35,385 nucleotides of DNA from NCBI GenBank assembly GCA_019248485.1, contig JAEHGL010000012.1, positions 1 to 35,385 of the forward strand. Direction: 5' to 3'. The notes beneath the pieces were generated by a model that saw only the letters and a list, made by a program, of their open reading frames with translations, made no database searches and had not been told where the DNA came from. The DNA comes from Candidatus Komeilibacteria bacterium S5_K13 (lineage in GTDB: Bacteria > Patescibacteriota > Patescibacteriia > UBA1558 > S5-K13). The position numbers and the translations under genes are program-made. The first letter of the stretch is position 1. Each line of letters opens with the position of its first letter. Below, in pieces: positions 32,031 to 35,385 of this stretch.

Positions 32031-32693
32031 CTATATTTTAGAAGTGATTGTAATAATATTCTTTTTTTTATCTGAATACTTATTTTCTACTATTTGAAAA
32101 CCTGTTTTTTTCATTAATTTTTCTATTTCTATCATTATAAAAGAGTGATAAAATCTCTTACCAAGAGACTCCCCCTTATTATTTTTAAATGGAATAATAA
32201 AATCTTTAAAAGTTTTTGGCATAGAACAATCAAACAAACACTTAAAATATTTTTTGAAGTTGCGCTTTTCCCATAAATTCCAATTTGTCATTATAAGTAG
32301 CCCATCCTTTTTGAGCCAATTATTCATTTTTTTAAGTAACTCTATGCGCTTTTTCTTGTTTTCAAGATGATGAAAGGATGCTATCATAAAAACAATATCA
32401 AGACTTTCTTTCTCAAAATCAATTCTTGTCATATCCCCTTCAATAAATTCAAAACCCTTTATTTTGCCTTTTTCTTGTTTTTTGGCATAATTAAGAAGAG
32501 AGTTTGATATATCAGACCCAATATAGTCAATTTCATAATCCTTTAGCAGACTTATAAGTCTCCCATTACCACAACCTAAATCTAATATTTTTATCCCGTC
32601 TTTTAAATATTTCTTGAATTCCAAAAGCTCTGGCCAAAGATTTTGACGACTTGCACTAAACTCAGATGAAAATTTATCATAACTACTCTGCAT
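32031..32693 (-). CDS. SAM-dependent methyltransferase, Trm9/ALKBH8-like
   Basis: A 220-residue class I methyltransferase. The SAM-binding motif I is ILDLGCGNGRL at 36-46, with acidic Asp61 at the end of strand 2. The start YDKFSSEFSASRQNLWPELLEF, the FHHL motif at 107-110 with KKRIELLKKMNNWLKKDG after it, and the end RFYHSFIMIEIEKLM...YSDKKKNI follow the layout of the Trm9/ALKBH8 methyltransferases. Those enzymes methylate the carboxymethyl group on tRNA wobble uridine made by Elongator. The divergent neighbour is elp3. I infer the same substrate; other methyltransferases share parts of this pattern. It converges with no gene and faces the T4SS promoter. Confidence 0.65.
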   Translation of the reverse strand: MQSSYDKFSSEFSASRQNLWPELLEFKKYLKDGIKILDLGCGNGRLISLLKDYEIDYIGSDISNSLLNYAKKQEKGKIKGFEFIEGDMTRIDFEKESLDIVFMIASFHHLENKKKRIELLKKMNNWLKKDGLLIMTNWNLWEKRNFKKYFKCLFDCSMPKTFKDFIIPFKNNKGESLGKRFYHSFIMIEIEKLMKKTGFQIVENKYSDKKKNIITITSKI

Positions 32694-32854
32694 AATCTAT
32701 AATTTACAATTTACTATTTACAATTTTCCCCTCGGTCTTGAGCCTCGGAGTCGAAAGATAATTGATTTATTATTTATTTATTGACTATTAAATTCTAAAA
32801 TAACCAAATAGTGAATCAATTAAAAATTACAAAATTGAAAATATAAAATAACCC
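32694..32854. other. Divergent intergenic region between the methyltransferase and elp3
   Basis: This 161-base gap must hold promoters for both genes. Visible are three tandem ATTTAC-type words (32701-32722), a GC-rich block (CCTCGGTCTTGAGCCTCGG, 32731-32749), and inverted AATTGATT/AATCAATT arms near 32761-32768 and 32814-32821. TATAAA lies at 32838-32843, 12 bases before the elp3 ATG. No certain promoter pair could be chosen. Confidence 0.4.
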
Positions 32855-34450
32855 ATGTCTCAATTATACCAAAACATCGTAAAAAAACTAATTACCCTCA
32901 AATTCAAAAATAGAGCTGACTTTGAACTACAAAAGAAAAAGCTCTGCGGAGAATACAAGGTCAAAACACTACCCAATCCTCTATTACTTCATGCCTATAG
33001 AGAACTTTTAAATAGCAAAAAGATAAAAAAAAGTATCCCACTTGAAAAAAATCTCATCACTCGTGTAACCCGAACTATCTCTGGTGTAACACCAGTAACG
33101 GTTCTTACGAAACCATATACCTGCCCTGGAACATGTATATACTGCCCGAAAGAAACAAGTATGCCAGTAAGCTACCTATCAAATGAGCCGGCTGCTCAGC
33201 GCGCAAAAGGACTCAAGTTTGATCCATACAATCAAGTTCAATACAGAATTAAAGCGCTCGAAGCCAATGGCCATGTTGTCGACAAAATAGAACTTCTTGT
33301 CCTAGGCGGTTCTTGGAATGCATATACACGAAAATATCAAAACTGGTTTATATCGCGATGTTTTCAAGCTACAAATGAATTCCCAAAAAATAATCACAGA
33401 CATGAATTTTCCCTTGAAAAACAACTCAAAAAAAATGAAGGTTCAAAATATAGAATAATAGGTGTCACTCTTGAAACAAGACCAGATTTAATAAACGAAA
33501 AAGAAATAGTAGCAATGAGACACCAGGGGTGTACAAGAATTCAATTTGGAGTTCAACATACTGATGACGAAATACTCAAAAAAGTTAAACGTGGTCACCT
33601 ACAAGCCGACACGATAAGAGCAACAAAAACATGTAAAGAAGTTGGACTTAAAATAGATTATCACCTAATGCCAGACTTACCATATTCAAATCCAAAAAAA
33701 GACCTAAAAATGTTTAAAGATGTTTTTGAAAATCCAGATTACAGACCAGATCAAATAAAAATATATCCATGCGTTGTAACTCGTGAAGCAAAAATACTTC
33801 ATAAAATGTTTAAGAATCGTGAATATGTTCCTTATACAAAAAATGAATTGCTAGACTTATTAATAACAGTAAAGACAAAACTTATTCCATATTATGTAAG
33901 AATAAATAGACTAATCCGCGATATACCAAAGGAATCTATTGTTGGTGGAAATGATATTACAAATCTACGCCAGAATATCGAGAAGGAAATGAGACTTCAA
34001 CACAAAAAATGTAAGTGCATAAGATGTCGTGAAATAAAAGACAAAGAAGTTCACCTAAAAGATGCAAAACTATTTATAGAAAAATATAATGCCTCGGGTG
34101 GCACAGAATTTTTCATAAGCTATGAAAATTATGAAAGAAGCAATATTTATGCATTTTTAAGATTGAGATTCAATAATGATAAAACAAAAAACATTTTTCC
34201 TGAACTAAAAAATTGTTCAATAGTAAGAGAAATTCATGCCTACGGAAAACTAGTTCCTCATAATACAAAAGCTCTTAAATCTTCTAGTCAACATATTGGT
34301 TTTGGAAAAAAGCTAATGAACGAGGCTGAAAAGATATCTCTTCAAAATGGATACAAAAAAATTGCTGTTATCTCTGGTATTGGCGTCCGAGAATATTATA
34401 AGAAATTGGGATATAAATTAGAGGGTGAGTATATGACGAAAAGAATTTAG
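32855..34450 (+). CDS. elp3: Elp3: tRNA uridine(34) acetyltransferase, radical SAM + GNAT
   Basis: Elp3 builds the carboxymethyl group on C5 of tRNA wobble uridine, using acetyl-CoA and radical SAM chemistry. The 531-residue protein has both halves. The radical SAM domain has Cys90, Cys94 and Cys97 (KPYTCPGTCIYCPKE), then LSNEPAAQRAKGLKFDPYNQ, GGSWNAY, and GVTLETRPDLI. A zinc-site region has CKCIRC (~386). The C-terminal GNAT domain has the acetyl-CoA motif QHIGFGKKLM (479-488) and VISGIGVREYYKKLGY, very close to yeast Elp3. Bacterial and archaeal Elp3 act without the other Elongator subunits. It is the second full plus-strand gene and is divergent from the Trm9-like gene. Confidence 0.95.
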   Translation: MSQLYQNIVKKLITLKFKNRADFELQKKKLCGEYKVKTLPNPLLLHAYRELLNSKKIKKSIPLEKNLITRVTRTISGVTPVTVLTKPYTCPGTCIYCPKETSMPVSYLSNEPAAQRAKGLKFDPYNQVQYRIKALEANGHVVDKIELLVLGGSWNAYTRKYQNWFISRCFQATNEFPKNNHRHEFSLEKQLKKNEGSKYRIIGVTLETRPDLINEKEIVAMRHQGCTRIQFGVQHTDDEILKKVKRGHLQADTIRATKTCKEVGLKIDYHLMPDLPYSNPKKDLKMFKDVFENPDYRPDQIKIYPCVVTREAKILHKMFKNREYVPYTKNELLDLLITVKTKLIPYYVRINRLIRDIPKESIVGGNDITNLRQNIEKEMRLQHKKCKCIRCREIKDKEVHLKDAKLFIEKYNASGGTEFFISYENYERSNIYAFLRLRFNNDKTKNIFPELKNCSIVREIHAYGKLVPHNTKALKSSSQHIGFGKKLMNEAEKISLQNGYKKIAVISGIGVREYYKKLGYKLEGEYMTKRI

Positions 34451-34532
34451 AATGATGAATGATGAATGATGCTTGCCTATAGAGAAAGTCAGCCTTTGGC
34501 TGAAGAATTTAGAATTTTGAATGATGCTCGCC
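34442..34532. repeat. Direct repeat seeded at the elp3 stop codon
   Basis: Copy 1 (34442-34477) starts with AGAATTTAGAATGATGAATG and ends in GATGCTTGCC. Its first eight bases are the last elp3 codons and stop. Copy 2 (34504-34532) begins AGAATTTAGAATTTTGAATG and ends GATGCTCGCC. The first copy contains an internal GATGAAT expansion. The hairpin TCAGCC-ttt-GGCTGA (34489-34503) lies between them. Confidence 0.65.
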
Positions 34533-34578
34533 TTGGCGTAGCTGAAGCTCCGCTTCGGCGAAGCCAGGAATTTTGAGG

Positions 34579-34626
34579 GCGCATTTCTGTAGAGATGATT
34601 CATGAATCATCTCTACAGAAATGCGC
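34579..34626. repeat. 48-base perfect palindrome downstream of elp3
   Basis: The sequence from 34579 to 34626 is exactly self-complementary, centred between 34602 and 34603. It starts GCGCATTTCTGTAGAGATGA and ends with the complement. One further G-T pair and a G-C pair extend it outward. There is no T-run on either side, so it is not a standard terminator. It may be an end-of-gene RNA hairpin or a dispersed palindromic element. Confidence 0.85.
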
Positions 34627-34661
34627 TCAGGGATAATCAAAAATACATTAAATGCTATAAT

Positions 34662-34695
34662 AAAAAGCACCGGGAATTATTCCAGTGCTTAGATT
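34662..34695. terminator. Bidirectional intrinsic terminator
   Basis: AAGCACTGG pairs with CCGGTGCTT (one G-T pair) around an AT-rich loop at 34665-34690. On the minus strand it is followed by TTTTTATT, just after the 34699 gene. On the plus strand it is followed by AGATTTTTC. It can therefore end both the minus-strand gene and read-through from elp3. Confidence 0.75.
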
Positions 34696-34698
34696 TTT

Positions 34699-35202
34699 CT
34701 ATTCAAGCTTTGTATATTGATAAAATTGAAACTCCACCTGATTACATCTAGGAAGATAAAACTTATGGTAATCATAATAACACAGTTCTTTATCGTGAAT
34801 AAAATATATAAGTGATAATACCCACGGAGCCCAAGAACGCCTAATAAGCTTTTCTGAATAATGTTTTACAACATAAGCACCCTTTTGATCATTTTCGATT
34901 ATATAAAAATCAGAATCAAGGATTTGTTTGTCTCCATCAATTTCTTGATAAATACAAATATCCTTTTTTTCAACTCTCTGATATATCAACTCTCCATTAT
35001 AAAAGCTTTCAAAAAAAGACAGTTCTTTTTCATCTGTTCCTGACCCTGCATTTTTATAAACCCAGCTTAAAGGTAGTGAGCCAAAAACAACAGATAAGGC
35101 TAAAAAAACAATTGCAGAGATTATTCCTGCAAGAACTTTAGATGCGGTATTGCGAAAAACAATATAATAAAATATCACCGCGACAATAAGTGGAATAAGC
35201 AT
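34699..35202 (-). CDS. Small membrane protein with strong Shine-Dalgarno, unknown
   Basis: A 167-residue protein with two N-terminal hydrophobic helices (~2-16 and ~22-43). An extracytoplasmic or cytoplasmic domain with many aromatic and Cys residues follows (KKDICIYQEIDG, IHDKELCYYDYHKFY, LPRCNQVEF). I recognise no family. It stands apart: it is the only gene here with a clear ribosome-binding site, and it is alone between a bidirectional terminator and a transposase remnant. It may be cargo of, or inserted with, the mobile element; this is unproven. Confidence 0.65.
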   Translation of the reverse strand: MLIPLIVAVIFYYIVFRNTASKVLAGIISAIVFLALSVVFGSLPLSWVYKNAGSGTDEKELSFFESFYNGELIYQRVEKKDICIYQEIDGDKQILDSDFYIIENDQKGAYVVKHYSEKLIRRSWAPWVLSLIYFIHDKELCYYDYHKFYLPRCNQVEFQFYQYTKLE

Positions 35203-35206
35203 TGTA

Positions 35207-35213
35207 TCCTCCC
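35207..35213 (-). promoter_or_regulatory. Shine-Dalgarno GGGAGGA of the 34699 gene
   Basis: GGGAGGA lies four bases before the ATG at 35200-35202 and fixes that start. No other gene start in the window that I inspected has such a site. A loose promoter, TTGACA (35274-35279) with TAGTGT 17 bases on, lies upstream on the same strand. Confidence 0.75.
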
Positions 35214-35281
35214 TTTATAATAAGCTTCTTTGCTTACATTTCTTAAAATTACACTACCCCCAAATATACCATTTGTCAACA

Positions 35282-35385
35282 TTATGTACTAGATGGGTAC
35301 ATAGGTAACACTTTATGATATTTACACGTAAAGTTAATTGGTGGCATATAGTCTAGGGTCTGATGAGGTCTTTGGAAGTTGTAAT
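35282..35385 (-). CDS. Integrase-type transposase, C-terminal end (partial)
   Basis: An open minus-strand frame enters from the window edge and stops at 35282-35284. It encodes the 34 residues starting YNFQRPHQTLDYMPPINFT and ending VLPMYPSST. The YNxxRPHQxLxYxxPxxF pattern is the standard C-terminus of DDE integrase-core transposases of IS3/IS481-like elements. The rest, including the catalytic residues, is outside the window, so activity and family cannot be judged. The right-hand end of the element should lie between this stop and the 34699 gene, but no inverted repeat can be confirmed from one end. Confidence 0.78.
   Translation of the reverse strand, partial: YNFQRPHQTLDYMPPINFTCKYHKVLPMYPSST

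Noticed and set aside
1-35385. tRNA, rRNA or riboswitch genes
   Set aside because: No cloverleaf, CCA-adjacent acceptor stem, rRNA core sequence or known riboswitch core was recognised in any gap by eye; a covariance search was not possible.

Overview
The window is very AT-rich and densely packed, with one- to four-base overlaps between many genes. Almost every start lacks a Shine-Dalgarno sequence. Together with a PrgI/TraC-like type IV secretion (T4SS) locus, a type IV pilin module, an Ogg2-type glycosylase and several giant or unrecognised proteins, this points to a Candidate Phyla Radiation (Patescibacteria) genome, probably of the Parcubacteria group. That placement is an inference from gene content and style; no marker gene was compared.

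Layout. (1) 44-15649, minus strand, looks like one long transcription unit. It starts at an apparently leaderless promoter before the prepilin peptidase pilD. It continues through four minor pilins in the order H-I-J-K, NAD-dependent DNA ligase, gatC-gatA, a DsbA-like oxidoreductase, lgt and two small proteins, and ends with a 1959-residue protein carrying an internal duplication. A strong intrinsic terminator follows. (2) 15732-19202, minus strand, is a repair and oxygen-defence group: Ogg2-type 8-oxoguanine glycosylase, endonuclease III, a membrane-anchored gamma-glutamylcyclotransferase-like protein, desulfoferrodoxin and rubrerythrin. (3) recG (plus strand) is divergent from rubrerythrin and is followed by a 357-base gap holding two large palindromes. 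(4) 21809-31928, minus strand, is a T4SS-like locus: an unknown 355-residue protein, PrgI, a TraC/VirB4 N-terminal-like protein, the VirB4 ATPase, a VirB8-like candidate, two-helix and beta-propeller membrane proteins, a DsbA-fold protein without its CxxC, a VirB2-like/peptidoglycan amidase fusion, and radA. (5) 32031-34450 is a divergent pair: a Trm9/ALKBH8-like methyltransferase and a full-length Elp3. In eukaryotes these act one after the other on the tRNA wobble uridine. (6) 34451-35385 holds palindromes, a bidirectional terminator, one membrane protein that is unusual in having a strong Shine-Dalgarno, and the C-terminal tail of an integrase-type transposase cut by the window edge.

The best candidates for something under-described are the Elp3/Trm9-like pair, the pilin-amidase fusion and the redox-dead Dsb protein in the secretion locus, and the surface-anchored GGCT protein. 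The intergenic gaps are also unusual. They repeatedly contain short-word tandem repeats and hairpins, often with a G-rich word on one side and its complement on the other. No tRNA, rRNA or CRISPR array was recognised.
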